DNA of 64,000 nucleotides, taken from NCBI RefSeq assembly GCF_000373565.1, contig NZ_KB891797.1, positions 220,487-284,486 on the forward strand. The letters run 5' to 3'. Both the position numbers and the translations under genes were made by a program. Positions within the stretch are counted from its first letter, which is position 1; every line of letters begins with the position of its first letter. Below, piece by piece: positions 41,236-49,844 of this stretch. The notes beneath the pieces are model-generated. The model saw only the letters and a program-made list of their open reading frames with translations, had not been told where the DNA came from and did not search any database. This DNA comes from Streptomyces sp. HmicA12. Lineage in GTDB: Bacteria; Actinomycetota; Actinomycetes; Streptomycetales; Streptomycetaceae.

Positions 41236-42104
41236 GCGTGCACTTTCAACTGACCGATGATCAGCGGGCGTTGCGGGACGGCACCCGGGAGCTGCTGAGC
41301 GGCCGGTTCGGGCGCACCGCGCTGCGGGCCGCCGTGGACGCGCCGACGCTCGACCGGGACCTGTGGAAGGAGCTCGGCGAGGCCGGCCTGTTCTCGCTCG
41401 GCCTGCCCGAGTCGGCGGGCGGCGTCGGACTCGGCCTCGCGGAGGCCGTGCTCGTCTTCGAGGAGTGCGGGCGGGCGCTGGTGCCCGGACCGCTGGTGGC
41501 CACGTTCCTCGCGGCCGGCGACGTGGACGGCGCCGCGTCCGGGGACACCGTGGTCACGGAGGTCTTCGGCGGGCTCGTGCCGTGGCTCGACGCGGCGGAC
41601 GTGGTGCGCGGCGGCCCGCGGAGCACGTCCGGCGCCGAGGCGCTCGCCTCCGTCGATCCGCTGACCCCGCTGCACAAGGTGCCGGACGCCGGACCGACAC
41701 CGTGGCGGGCCACCCTCCTGTACGCGGCCGAACAGCTCGGCTCGGCCGGCCGCACCCTCGACATGGCGGTTCAACACGCCCGGGAACGCGAGCAGTTCGG
41801 GCAGCCCGTCGGGGCCTTCCAGGCCGTGAAACACCTGTGCGCGGAAATGCTTGTGCGGGTCGAAGTGGCCCGCGCCGCCGTGTACGCGGCGGCCGTGACC
41901 CAGGACCCGGCCGAGGTCGCCGCGGCCGAACTGCTCGCCGACGAAGCGGCGGTGCGGGGCGCCCGGGACTGCCTTCAAGTGCACGGAGGCATGGGATTCA
42001 CGTGGGAGGCGGACGTGCATCTGCATCTGAAGCGGGCCTGGGTACGGGCCGAGTTGGGCGGCCGGGCGCGGGACGCGGAGGAGGTGCTCGCGGCGGCGTT
42101 GTGA
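41232..42104 (+). CDS. Short acyl-CoA dehydrogenase subunit
   Basis: A 290-residue acyl-CoA dehydrogenase homologue, about 90 residues shorter than usual. N-terminal helices (VHFQLTDDQRALRDGTRELL, FSLGLPESAGGVGLGLAEAVLVFEECGRAL) run into a reduced middle region with no SEPDAGSD-type strand, then a normal C-terminal helical domain (QHAREREQFGQPVGAFQAVKHLCAEM, DCLQVHGGMGFTWEADVHLHLKRAW). Such shortened partners pair with a full-length ACAD as alpha2beta2 enzymes in mycobacteria. GTG start overlaps the upstream stop; a second GTG two codons later is also possible. Confidence 0.88.
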   Translation: MSVHFQLTDDQRALRDGTRELLSGRFGRTALRAAVDAPTLDRDLWKELGEAGLFSLGLPESAGGVGLGLAEAVLVFEECGRALVPGPLVATFLAAGDVDGAASGDTVVTEVFGGLVPWLDAADVVRGGPRSTSGAEALASVDPLTPLHKVPDAGPTPWRATLLYAAEQLGSAGRTLDMAVQHAREREQFGQPVGAFQAVKHLCAEMLVRVEVARAAVYAAAVTQDPAEVAAAELLADEAAVRGARDCLQVHGGMGFTWEADVHLHLKRAWVRAELGGRARDAEEVLAAAL

Positions 42105-42536
42105 GGCGCGCGGGGCGGCCTTGAGGAGAGGTGCACGCACAGTGACGGCGCGTTGATACCGGGTTGTGTCCTTCGCGGGGCTCGTCACGCGGTGGAGTCG
42201 GCCTCCGGCTCCGGTACCTTGTGGCAGATGCGAGTGGTGCTGAACCCGAGCGACGGTGCCGGGGCTGCCTCCGAGGCGGCTCCTGGGCCGCGGATGCGCG
42301 CCGCTCGCAGCACATGGCGGCGTCTCACGCCCGCCTGTTCGACCCCCCGCGAGACGCGTCGCACAGTATGCCGCACGCGTACTCCTTCGCGCTGGAATAT
42401 GCCCGAAGCGCTTGTTGGGGTGACTGTACGTCAACCATGCTGTGCAGAACGGGGATCACGGTCCGTGATTCTCGGCAGTGGCCAGTGTGGTCAGTGGCGC
42501 GAGGCGACGTGTCCGCCGGTTCGGATGGTGTGAACG
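42105..42536. other. Intergenic region without a firm gene
   Basis: A 432-bp stretch between the ACAD operon and the HATPase gene. A plus-strand frame from ATG at 42228 to a TGA at 42531 stays open and ends 3 bp before the HATPase start, but its product (MRVVLNPSDGAGAAS...) is Arg/Cys-rich, has no recognised domain and competes with another open frame, so I do not call it. No clear terminator or operator was found. Confidence 0.4.
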
Positions 42537-43022
42537 GTGCAGGTGCTTCAGGTTCAGCTGGAGGTCGGGGCCGACCCCGCGGAGGTTGGGCGGGCTCGTA
42601 GGTGGGCGCGGTCGCGTCTCGCCGGTTCGGGCATAGATGCCGATGAGCCGGTGGCCGAGACGCTGATCCTGCTCGTCTCCGAGCTGGTGACGAACGCGGT
42701 GGTGCACACCGGCCGTCCGGCCGTACTGCGCATGGCGCTGTCCGACGCCGACGAGGCGTGTCCCGGCATGGTCCGCGTGGAGGTCGCCGACTCCAGTGCC
42801 AGGCCGCCCGCGCCCCGGCACGCGGACGGCGAGGAGACGAACGGACGCGGGCTCGAACTCGTCGACGGCCTCGCCGACCGCTGGGGCTGGCGCCCCGAGG
42901 GCGCGGGCAAGGCCATCTGGTGCGAGATCGACCGGTGCGCGTCGGCCGGCTCCGGGGGCGGGTGGGCCTCCGGAGCCAATGCGCCGGGTTCGCTCCGGCC
43001 GAGTGCTTCTGTGAGCGCCTGA
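42537..43022 (+). CDS. HATPase_c anti-sigma regulatory (RsbW/SpoIIAB-like) protein
   Basis: A 161-residue ATP-binding protein with the GHKL fold: N-box LILLVSELVTNAVVHTGRPAVLRM (~42-65) and G-box NGRGLELVDGLADRWGWRP (~102-120). No sensor or DHp domain is present, so it is of the serine-kinase anti-sigma type common in Streptomyces. It may phosphorylate a STAS partner; the STAS gene 6 kb away is one candidate among many in the genome. The C-terminal ~30 residues are Gly/Ser/Ala-rich and disordered. GTG start. Confidence 0.88.
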   Translation: MQVLQVQLEVGADPAEVGRARRWARSRLAGSGIDADEPVAETLILLVSELVTNAVVHTGRPAVLRMALSDADEACPGMVRVEVADSSARPPAPRHADGEETNGRGLELVDGLADRWGWRPEGAGKAIWCEIDRCASAGSGGGWASGANAPGSLRPSASVSA

Positions 43023-43115
43023 ACATTCTGCGCATTAACCGCAAATACCCGTATGGCTGTTGACGCCTTGTGTCCGTTTGGTCACGCTTGTGGTGGCGGT
43101 TCGCTGCGAGGGGAC

Positions 43116-43146
43116 GTCGAGGGCCCTTGTGACGGGGGCCCTCGGC
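43116..43146. terminator. Bidirectional hairpin terminator
   Basis: CGAGGGCCC-N9-GGGCCCTCG, a perfect 9-bp stem extended by wobble and G-C pairs, between the convergent HATPase and cyclase genes. Confidence 0.7.
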
Positions 43147-43159
43147 GAGGAGCGAAGGC

Positions 43160-44086
43160 TCAGAGGATCGCCACCGGGGCCACCGGGGTTCCCGTCGCTC
43201 CCTTGAAGGGCTCCGGCATCGCCGAGAGCAGGAAGCTGTAGCGGCTCAGCTCTCCACAGGCTGTGGACAGAGATTCCAGATTCCAGTTCTGGCCCTGCAG
43301 CATGCCCATCTCGACCAGGTCGAGCGCGTGCACCGGGAGCCACAGGTTCTCGATCTCCGGCGGGAAGATCTCGAAGGTCAGGGTGTCGTTCGCGACGGCC
43401 GCCACGTCACGGGCGTGGAACCACTCGGGGGTGCGCACCGACAGGCCGGGGGACGGGTAGCCGTAGCCGTGTTTGTCGCCCGCCAGGTACACCCGGATCT
43501 GTCCCGTGCGGACCAGGACGATGTCGCCCGGGCGCACCTCCACCCGGCCGAACTCGGCCGCCTCGTCCAGGTCTTGGGGGGTGACCGCGTGGTCGCCCGG
43601 GAGGCGGTCCACACCCTTCGCCGCCGCCACGTCGAGCAGGACACCGCGCGAGACGATGTACGGGGCCTTGTCGATGCCGCTGAACTCGGAGCCGCCGTGC
43701 GCGGTGATGCTGCCCGCCGGGCGGCCGTTGTAGAGGTGCCCCGAGTGCGAGACATGGGTGAGCGCGTCCCAGTGGGTCGCCGACTGAAGGCCCATGGTCA
43801 CCGCGTCGTCGCTGCAGGCCACCGTGTCCGGGCCGAAGATCTCCTGGTTGATCTGGACCATGGTGTGGAAGGGGTTGACCCGGCCGGGGATCAGGCCCGA
43901 CTGGACGCCGTCCTCCTTCAGGGGGAGGGCGAGGGGGACGCGGCGGCCCGTGCGGACCTCCGCTGCGGCCGCCCGTACGACCTCGTCGGTGATCAGGTTC
44001 AGGGTGCCGATCTCGTCGGCGTCCCCCCAACGCCCCCAGTTGTTCACGCGTTTGGCGATGTCGTGGAACTCGGCGGGCAGGGGCAT
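43160..44086 (-). CDS. Cyclase family protein (kynurenine formamidase-like fold)
   Basis: A 308-residue metal-dependent hydrolase of the Cyclase/KynB family (PF04199). The hallmark is SATHWDALTHVSHSGHLYNG (~100-120), the HxxxD-type metal-binding motif; GDIVLVRTGQ and the later HARDVAAVANDTLTFE also fit. Members hydrolyse cyclic amides, lactones or isatin-like rings. It is divergent from the SDR gene with two operator sites between them, so it belongs to the same catabolic regulon and may open a lactone or ring. Substrate unknown. Confidence 0.88.
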   Translation of the reverse strand: MPLPAEFHDIAKRVNNWGRWGDADEIGTLNLITDEVVRAAAAEVRTGRRVPLALPLKEDGVQSGLIPGRVNPFHTMVQINQEIFGPDTVACSDDAVTMGLQSATHWDALTHVSHSGHLYNGRPAGSITAHGGSEFSGIDKAPYIVSRGVLLDVAAAKGVDRLPGDHAVTPQDLDEAAEFGRVEVRPGDIVLVRTGQIRVYLAGDKHGYGYPSPGLSVRTPEWFHARDVAAVANDTLTFEIFPPEIENLWLPVHALDLVEMGMLQGQNWNLESLSTACGELSRYSFLLSAMPEPFKGATGTPVAPVAIL

Positions 44087-44116
44087 CGGGTCCTCCCGGG
44101 TCTTGTGTTCCCGTAT

Positions 44117-44131
44117 CTGACGGGTCGTAGA
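44117..44131. promoter_or_regulatory. CTGAC-N5-GTCAG operator, site 3 (one weak arm)
   Basis: CTGAC-GGGTC-GTAGA: the left arm and spacer match sites 2 and 4, the right arm is degenerate. It lies 31-45 bp upstream of the cyclase ATG. Confidence 0.5.
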
Positions 44132-44150
44132 ATCCGCTCGGAAGCAAAAT

Positions 44151-44165
44151 CTAACGGGTCGTCAG
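44151..44165. promoter_or_regulatory. CTGAC-N5-GTCAG operator, site 4
   Basis: CTAAC-GGGTC-GTCAG with one mismatch in the left arm, 23-37 bp upstream of the SDR ATG. Together with site 3 it would control both divergent genes. Confidence 0.7.
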
Positions 44166-44187
44166 AAACCGCGGGAAGGGGCCGGGC

Positions 44188-45102
44188 ATGGGGAACTTCT
44201 TGGCAGGCAAGGTCGTCGCTGTGACGGGGGCGGGGCGCGGCATCGGGCGGGCCGTGGCGCTCGCGTGCGCCGCCGAAGGGGCGAAGGTCGTCGTCAACGA
44301 CTACGGGGTGTCGATCGAGGGCGGTGAGCCCACGTCCGAGATAGCGACGGGGGTCGTCAAGGAGATCGAGGCGGCCGGCGGCGAGGCCGTCGCCGTCGCC
44401 GACGACGTGTCGACCATGGCCGGCGGGCAGCGGATCGTGGACACCGCCGTGGAGGCGTTCGGGCGGATCGACGGGGTGGTGTGCGTCGCCGGGATCCTGC
44501 GCGAGCGGATGCTCTTCAACATGGCGGAGGAGGAGTGGGACCCGGTCGTGGCCACGCACCTGAAGGGCACGTTCACCGTGTTCCGGGCCGCGTCCGCCGT
44601 CATGCGCAAGCAGGGGGCGGGCACCCTCATCGGGTTCACCAGCGGCAACCACCAGGGGTCCGTCGCGCAGGCCAACTACAGCTCGGCCAAGGGCGGGATC
44701 ATCTCGCTCGTGCGCAGCGCCGCGCTCGGGCTGCACAAGTACGGGGTGACCGCCAACGCCGTCGCCCCCGTCGCCCGTACGCGCATGTCGGCCAACGTGC
44801 CCATGACGCTGAAGGAGATCGGGGAGCCCGAGGACGTCGCGGCGTTCGTGGTGTACCTGCTCAGCGACCGGGCCCGCGAGGAGAAGATCACCGGGCAGGT
44901 GTACACCGTCGCCGGGCCGAAGATCGCCGTCTGGGCGCAGCCGCGGGAGCTCAGGTCCGGGTACGCCGAGGGCGGGTCGTGGACGCCGGAGAAGATCGCC
45001 GACTTCCTGCCGGGCACGGTCGGCACCGACCCCATGCCGATGCTCGCGCAGCTGGAGGAGATGGCCCGGGCGGCGGCCGCCAAGGAACGGCCGAATCAGT
45101 AG
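44188..45102 (+). CDS. SDR family oxidoreductase
   Basis: A 304-residue short-chain dehydrogenase. The NAD(P)-binding motif VAVTGAGRGIGRAVAL is at the start; the acidic VVVNDYG after beta-2 and an extra loop (GVSIEGGEPTSEIA) match the hydroxyacyl-CoA dehydrogenase domain of multifunctional enzyme type 2, which favours NAD+. Catalytic Ser in FTSGNHQGSVAQ, Tyr/Lys in YSSAKGG. It probably oxidises a 3-hydroxyacyl-CoA in this operon (SDR-ACAD-ADH). The C-terminus (WTPEKIADFLPGTVG) is longer than a minimal SDR. Confidence 0.92.
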   Translation: MGNFLAGKVVAVTGAGRGIGRAVALACAAEGAKVVVNDYGVSIEGGEPTSEIATGVVKEIEAAGGEAVAVADDVSTMAGGQRIVDTAVEAFGRIDGVVCVAGILRERMLFNMAEEEWDPVVATHLKGTFTVFRAASAVMRKQGAGTLIGFTSGNHQGSVAQANYSSAKGGIISLVRSAALGLHKYGVTANAVAPVARTRMSANVPMTLKEIGEPEDVAAFVVYLLSDRAREEKITGQVYTVAGPKIAVWAQPRELRSGYAEGGSWTPEKIADFLPGTVGTDPMPMLAQLEEMARAAAAKERPNQ

Positions 45103-45120
45103 CGGCGGGGGTGGCTGGGC

Positions 45121-46305
45121 GTGGAGTTCGGGTTCGGGGAACAGGACGAGGTCTTCCGGGGCGAGGCGCGGGCCTGGCTGGAGGCGCACATCGGGAGGTT
45201 CGCCGGTGTCGTCGGGCGGGGCGGGCCCGGCAGTGAACACGAGGGCGGTGCCGAACGGCGGGCCTGGGAAAGCGAGTTGGGCTCCGGCGGCTGGATCGGG
45301 ATCGGCTGGCCGGAGGGCGGGTACGGCAACCGGGTCGCCACGCTCACCCAGCAGGTGGTGTGGGCCGAGGAGTACGCGCGGGTCAGGGCGCCGGGCCGGT
45401 ACGGGCACATCGGCGAGAACCTCCTCGCACCCACGCTGCTCGCGCACGGCAGCGAGGAGCAGCGGCGGCGCTTCCTGCCGCCCATCGCGCGCGGGGAGGA
45501 GCTGTGGTGCCAGGGGTACAGCGAGCCCGGCGCCGGTTCCGACCTGGCCTCGCTGCGCACCTCCGCCGCGCGGGACGGCGACGGGCGGTGGCGGGTGAGC
45601 GGGCAGAAGGTGTGGACCTCGCTCGCGCACGAGGCCGACTGGTGCTTCGTGCTCGCCCGCACCGAGCCGGGCTCGCGCCGCCACCACGGCCTGTCCTTCC
45701 TGCTCGTACCGATGGACCAGCCGGAGTGCGTCGACGTACGGCCGATCCGGCAGCTCACCGGCACCAGCGAGTTCAACGAGGTGTTCTTCGACGGCGCCGT
45801 CGCCGAGAGCGTGGTGGGCGGCGAGGGCAGCGGCTGGCGGGTCGCCATGGGGCTGCTCGGGTTCGAGCGCGGAGTGTCGACGCTGGCCCAACAGATCGGT
45901 TTCCAGGAGGAGTTGCGCGGTGTCGTACGGGACGCGGTCGCGTCCGGGGCGGTGCGTGATCCGGTGATCGCCGACCGGATCGTCCGGCTGTGGGCCGAGC
46001 TGCGGACCATGCGGTGGAACGCGCTGCGCACTCTCGGGGGCGCCGAGAACGCGGGTGCCCCCAGTGTCGCCAAGCTGCTGTGGGGCGGGTGGCACCAGCG
46101 GCTCGGGGAGCTCGCGCTGCGGGTGCGGGGCGCCGCGGCCGCGGTCGGAGCCGGTGACTGGACGGCCGACGCTCCGTACGAACTCGACGAGCAGCAGCGG
46201 CTGTTCCTGTTCAGCCGGGCCGACACGATCTACGGCGGTTCGGACGAGATCCAGCGCACGATCATCGCCGAGCGCGTGCTCGGCCTGCCCAGGGAGGCGT
46301 TGTGA
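45121..46305 (+). CDS. Acyl-CoA dehydrogenase
   Basis: A 394-residue acyl-CoA dehydrogenase. WCQGYSEPGAGSDLASLRTSAARDGD and VSGQKVWTSLAHEADWCFVLART define the beta domain; the C-terminal FSRADTIYGGSDEIQRTIIAERVLGLPR is the FAD/tetramer motif. It belongs to the same subgroup as the full-length ACAD earlier in the window. The GTG start is 18 bp after the SDR stop, and the stop overlaps the ADH gene (GTGA), so the three are one operon. Confidence 0.92.
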   Translation: MEFGFGEQDEVFRGEARAWLEAHIGRFAGVVGRGGPGSEHEGGAERRAWESELGSGGWIGIGWPEGGYGNRVATLTQQVVWAEEYARVRAPGRYGHIGENLLAPTLLAHGSEEQRRRFLPPIARGEELWCQGYSEPGAGSDLASLRTSAARDGDGRWRVSGQKVWTSLAHEADWCFVLARTEPGSRRHHGLSFLLVPMDQPECVDVRPIRQLTGTSEFNEVFFDGAVAESVVGGEGSGWRVAMGLLGFERGVSTLAQQIGFQEELRGVVRDAVASGAVRDPVIADRIVRLWAELRTMRWNALRTLGGAENAGAPSVAKLLWGGWHQRLGELALRVRGAAAAVGAGDWTADAPYELDEQQRLFLFSRADTIYGGSDEIQRTIIAERVLGLPREAL

Positions 46306-47351
46306 GGGGTGTTGTCTTCGACGGTCGACAGACCGTGGTGGTGGACGACTTGGAGATACGGGAGCCGGGTCCCGGGGAGGTGCTCGTCGCGATCGCCGCG
46401 GCCGGACTCTGCCACAGCGACCTGTCCGTGATCGACGGGACGATCCCGTTCCCGCGCCCGGTGGTGCTCGGGCACGAGGGCGCGGGTGTGGTGGAGGCGG
46501 TGGGCGCGGGCGTGACCCATGTCGTGCCCGGCGACCATGTCTCCCTCTCCACGCTCGCCAACTGCGGTGCCTGCGCCGAGTGCGACCGGGGGCGGCCGAC
46601 CATGTGCCGCAAGGCGATCGGGATGCCCCAGCAGCCGTTCTCGCGGGGCGGCGAGCCGCTCTACCAGTTCGCGTCCAACTCCGCGTTCGCCGAGCGGACC
46701 GTGGTGAAGGCCGTGCAGGCGGTGAGGATCCCGAAGGAGATCCCGCTGACGTCGGCCGCGCTGATCGGCTGCGGGGTGCTGACCGGGGTCGGCGCCGTGC
46801 TCAACCGGGCGCGCGTCGACCGCGGGGACTCGGTGGCCGTCATCGGGACCGGCGGCGTCGGGCTCAACGTCCTCCAAGGGGCCCGGATCGCGGGCGCGTT
46901 GAGGATCGTCGCCGTCGACTCGAACCCGGCGAAGGAGGAGGTGGCGCGGCAGTTCGGCGCCACCGACTTCCTGACCGACGTGGGCGCGGTGCGGGAGCTC
47001 CTGCCCAGCGGCGCCGACCACGTCTTCGAGTGCGTGGGGCGGGTGGAGCTGGTGCGGGCCGCGATCGATCTGCTCGACCGGCACGGGCAGGCCGTGCTGC
47101 TCGGCATGCCGGCGGCCGACGCGGAGGCGTCCTTCGTGCCGGCGGCGCTCTTCCTCGACAAGTCGGTGCTCGGCTGCCGGTACGGCTCGTCGCGGCCGCA
47201 GCGCGACATCCGGCTGTACGCCGACCTGTACGCGCGGGGGCGGCTGCTGCTCGACGAGCTGGTGACGCGGACGTACCCCGTGGAGGACTTCCAGAAGGCG
47301 GTGGAGGACGCGGAGGCGGGGCGGGTGGCGCGTGGTGTGCTGACGTTCTGA
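46302..47351 (+). CDS. Zinc-dependent alcohol dehydrogenase family protein
   Basis: A 349-residue class III-like medium-chain dehydrogenase. Catalytic zinc ligands: Cys in AAGLCHSDLSV, His-Glu in VLGHEGAGVVEAV and Cys near 165 (ALIGCGVLTG); structural zinc cysteines in NCGACAECDRGRPTMCRK; the NAD motif is VIGTGGVGLNVLQGARIAGA with VAVDSNP after it. This pattern fits the NDMA/mycothiol-type or aryl/allyl alcohol dehydrogenases of actinobacteria. It oxidises an alcohol to the aldehyde, feeding or following the acyl-CoA steps of the operon. Confidence 0.92.
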   Translation: MRGVVFDGRQTVVVDDLEIREPGPGEVLVAIAAAGLCHSDLSVIDGTIPFPRPVVLGHEGAGVVEAVGAGVTHVVPGDHVSLSTLANCGACAECDRGRPTMCRKAIGMPQQPFSRGGEPLYQFASNSAFAERTVVKAVQAVRIPKEIPLTSAALIGCGVLTGVGAVLNRARVDRGDSVAVIGTGGVGLNVLQGARIAGALRIVAVDSNPAKEEVARQFGATDFLTDVGAVRELLPSGADHVFECVGRVELVRAAIDLLDRHGQAVLLGMPAADAEASFVPAALFLDKSVLGCRYGSSRPQRDIRLYADLYARGRLLLDELVTRTYPVEDFQKAVEDAEAGRVARGVLTF

Positions 47352-47482
47352 CGCTCCGAGCGGAGGCGGGGGTCATCAACCCGGCGTGGAAGAAGGGGTG
47401 GGGTGGGGTGTGCGGGGCGTGCGCACGGGTTGTGGCTGATAAGCCGGTGCGCGTCCACGGCGGTCGGCCCTAGCGTCGGGGG

Positions 47483-48727
47483 ATGAGCTACCGCGTCCTG
47501 TTCCGCAAGTCCGGAAAATCCGTCCTGGCCTGGTCCTTCGTCGCTGTCGGGGCGCGGATGCCGGTGGCGATGGCACCGCTCGCGCTCGTCTTCCTCGTGC
47601 GCGAGCGGCCCGGCGGCTACACGCTGGGCGCCGTGCTCGCCGCCGTGTACGTGATCGGGGAGATCGTCGGGGCGCCGCTGCTCGGCATGCGGATGCGGGC
47701 CGAGCGGGCGCGGCCGCAGCTGGCGGTGGGGCTCGCGGTCGGGGCGTGCGGGTTCGGGGCGCTCGGGGTGCTGCACGGGGTGCATCCCGCGCTGCTCGGG
47801 GTGTGCGCGTTCGTCGCGGGCGCGGCGCCCGCGGCGGCGCCGGGCGGGTTGCGGGCGCTGCTGACCGCGGTCGTCCCGGAGCGGGCCGTGCAGCAGGCGA
47901 TGTCGTTCGAGTCGATGCTGACGTTCGTGGTGTGGGCGGTGTCGCCCGCGGCGACGGCCGGGCTCGCGCTGTCGGTGGCGCCGTGGGTGCCGCTGCTCCT
48001 CGCCTGCGGGCTGATGGCGGTGTCGGTGCCGGGGCTGTGGCTGCTGCCGGTCGGGTGGGCGTCGGGTTCCGGTGATGAACGGCGGCCCGCTGTAAGGGTG
48101 TTGATGCGGGCCTGGCCGTTGTACGTCACCGGGGCGGCGGGCCTGTCGCTGCTCGCCATGGCCGAGCTGATCCTGCCGGCGCTGCTGGAGCACCGGGGGT
48201 TCGGGGTGGGGCTCGCGGGGCCGTTGCTCGCGGGGTTCTCGGTCGGGTCGGCGGTCGGGGCGTTCGTGTACGGGCTCCGGTCCTGGCCGGGGCGGCTCGC
48301 CACGCAGAGCCTGGTGCTCGTGCTGGGGGTCTCGGGGTGTGTGGTGGGGATCGCGCTGGTGCCGTGGGCCGGGGTGATCGCGGTGGCTCTGGTGGGCGCC
48401 GGGGTGTTGCAGGCCGGGGCGATGCTGACCCGGAACCTGGCCCTGCGGGAGGCGCTGCCGCCGGGGGCGCTCGCCGCGGGGTACTCCGTGATGTACGCGG
48501 CGGTGGGGGCCGGGTATGCGGCCACCGGGTCGTTGGCCGGGGCGTTGTTGCGGGTGATGTCGCCGGGTGGGGCGATGGTGGCCGGGGTGGGGGTGACCGT
48601 GGTGCTGGCGGTGGTGGGGTACTGGGGGGAGCGGGCGCGGGATGAGGCTCCGTCGCCGGGCGCGGTCCGGCGGGGCTCCTCGCGCGCCGTGGCGGAGCCG
48701 CCGGCCGACACGGCCCCGCGTCCCTGA
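47483..48727 (+). CDS. MFS transporter, repeat-derived C-terminus
   Basis: A 414-residue protein with about 12 hydrophobic segments, major facilitator fold but weak motif conservation (GAPLLGMRMRAERARPQ in the first cytoplasmic loop, MAELILPALLEHRGFGVGLAGPLLAGFSVGS at the start of the second half). It probably exports or imports a small hydrophobic substrate; unknown. The final ~18 residues (RRGSSRAVAEPPADTAPRP) are translated from a dispersed repeat copy nearly identical to the one after purU, so the tail is not native. It stands alone downstream of the ADH operon (131-bp gap). Confidence 0.83.
   Translation: MSYRVLFRKSGKSVLAWSFVAVGARMPVAMAPLALVFLVRERPGGYTLGAVLAAVYVIGEIVGAPLLGMRMRAERARPQLAVGLAVGACGFGALGVLHGVHPALLGVCAFVAGAAPAAAPGGLRALLTAVVPERAVQQAMSFESMLTFVVWAVSPAATAGLALSVAPWVPLLLACGLMAVSVPGLWLLPVGWASGSGDERRPAVRVLMRAWPLYVTGAAGLSLLAMAELILPALLEHRGFGVGLAGPLLAGFSVGSAVGAFVYGLRSWPGRLATQSLVLVLGVSGCVVGIALVPWAGVIAVALVGAGVLQAGAMLTRNLALREALPPGALAAGYSVMYAAVGAGYAATGSLAGALLRVMSPGGAMVAGVGVTVVLAVVGYWGERARDEAPSPGAVRRGSSRAVAEPPADTAPRP
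48668..48727. repeat. Partial dispersed repeat inside MFS gene end
   Basis: GGGGCTCCTCGCGCGCC...GTGGCGGAGCCGCCGGCCGACAC...GCCCCGCGTCCCTGAAG parallels the left half of the repeat after purU (GGGGCTTCGCGCGCCCTGCG etc.). It supplies the last codons and the TGA of the MFS gene. Confidence 0.65.
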
Positions 48728-48783
48728 AGACGGCTGCTCGCCGTGGCGGGGGCTGTCTCGTTGCCGGGCGCGGGGAAGCGTGG

Positions 48784-49773
48784 TCAGCCGGTGGTTCGGA
48801 AGGTGCGGCGGTAGGTCGTCGGGGTCACTCCCAGCGCGGCCTGGACATGCTGGCGCATCGACTGGGCCGTGCCGAAGCCCGCGTCCGTGGCCACCTGGTC
48901 GATGGAGAGCGAGGAGGACTCCAGCAGGTGCCGGGCCCGTTCCACGCGCTGGCGGGTGAGCCACTGGCCGGGGCTGATGCCGGTCTCCTCACGGAAGCGC
49001 CGGGTGAACGTACGGACCGACATGGACTCCTGCTCCGCCATGTCGCGCAGCTGGATCGGCTCGTGGAGACGGGCCAGCGCCCAGGCGCGGGCCGCGGTCG
49101 TGGTCGCCGACTGGGGCTCCGGTACCGGGCGTTCGATGTACTGGGCCTGACCGCCGTCGCGGTGCGGCGGCACGACGGTGCGCCGGGCCACGTCGTTGGC
49201 GACGGCCGTGCCGTGGTCCCGGCGGACGATGTGCAGGCACAGGTCGATCCCGGCCGCGACCCCCGCCGAGGTGAGGATGTCGCCGTCGTCGATGAACAGG
49301 ACGTCGGGGTCGACCAGGACCGCCGGGTACGTCCGCTGGAAGTGCTCCGCGTCGGCCCAGTGCGTGGTCGCCGGGCGCCCGTCGAGGAGGCCCGCGGCGG
49401 CGAGGACGTAGCTGCCTACGCAGATCGAGACCATCCGGGTGCCGGGCCGTACGTGGGCGAGTGCGGCGGCCAGCGCGGGGGAGAGCCGTCCCTCCTCGTA
49501 GACCGGGCCGAGCGTGTAGGAGGAGGGGACGATCACCGTGTCCGCCGTGCCGAGCGCCTCCGGTCCGTGCTCGACCAGGATCGCGTAGTCCGCGTCGGTC
49601 CTGACCGGTCCGGGCCCTTCGAGCCCGCAGGTCACGACGGAGTACACGGGGTCGCCCGCGGCGCTGCGGGCGCGGCCGAAGATCCGCTGCGGGATGCCCA
49701 GTTCGAAGGGGATGATGCCGTCGAGCGCGAGGACGACGACACGGTGCCGAGGGGTGGCCCGGGAGACGCTCAT
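48784..49773 (-). CDS. GlxA-family AraC-type transcriptional regulator
   Basis: A 329-residue regulator: N-terminal DJ-1/PfpI-like domain (~8-185; ICVGSYVLAAAGLLDGRPATTHW holds the nucleophile-elbow Cys) and C-terminal AraC double HTH (~225-325; LRDMAEQESMSVRTFTRRFREETG and IDQVATDAGFGTAQSMRQHVQAALG). Such regulators sense small amides, amino acids or aldehydes without catalysis. It is divergent from the second MFS gene with a 71-bp gap, so it probably controls that transporter. The ATG chosen is MSVSRATP; seven upstream codons are open. Confidence 0.9.
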   Translation of the reverse strand: MSVSRATPRHRVVVLALDGIIPFELGIPQRIFGRARSAAGDPVYSVVTCGLEGPGPVRTDADYAILVEHGPEALGTADTVIVPSSYTLGPVYEEGRLSPALAAALAHVRPGTRMVSICVGSYVLAAAGLLDGRPATTHWADAEHFQRTYPAVLVDPDVLFIDDGDILTSAGVAAGIDLCLHIVRRDHGTAVANDVARRTVVPPHRDGGQAQYIERPVPEPQSATTTAARAWALARLHEPIQLRDMAEQESMSVRTFTRRFREETGISPGQWLTRQRVERARHLLESSSLSIDQVATDAGFGTAQSMRQHVQAALGVTPTTYRRTFRTTG

Positions 49774-49844
49774 GGCCCGATCGTAGCGAACCATGGCACT
49801 CCGGCCACTGGTCCGGCCCGGTCCCGTGGTCGAAGCTGACTGTC

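Noticed and set aside
42228..42533. 101-codon frame ending 3 bp before the HATPase gene
   Set aside because: Position is attractive, but the product is Arg/Cys-rich, has no domain, and a competing frame is equally open. No good ribosome-binding site was seen.
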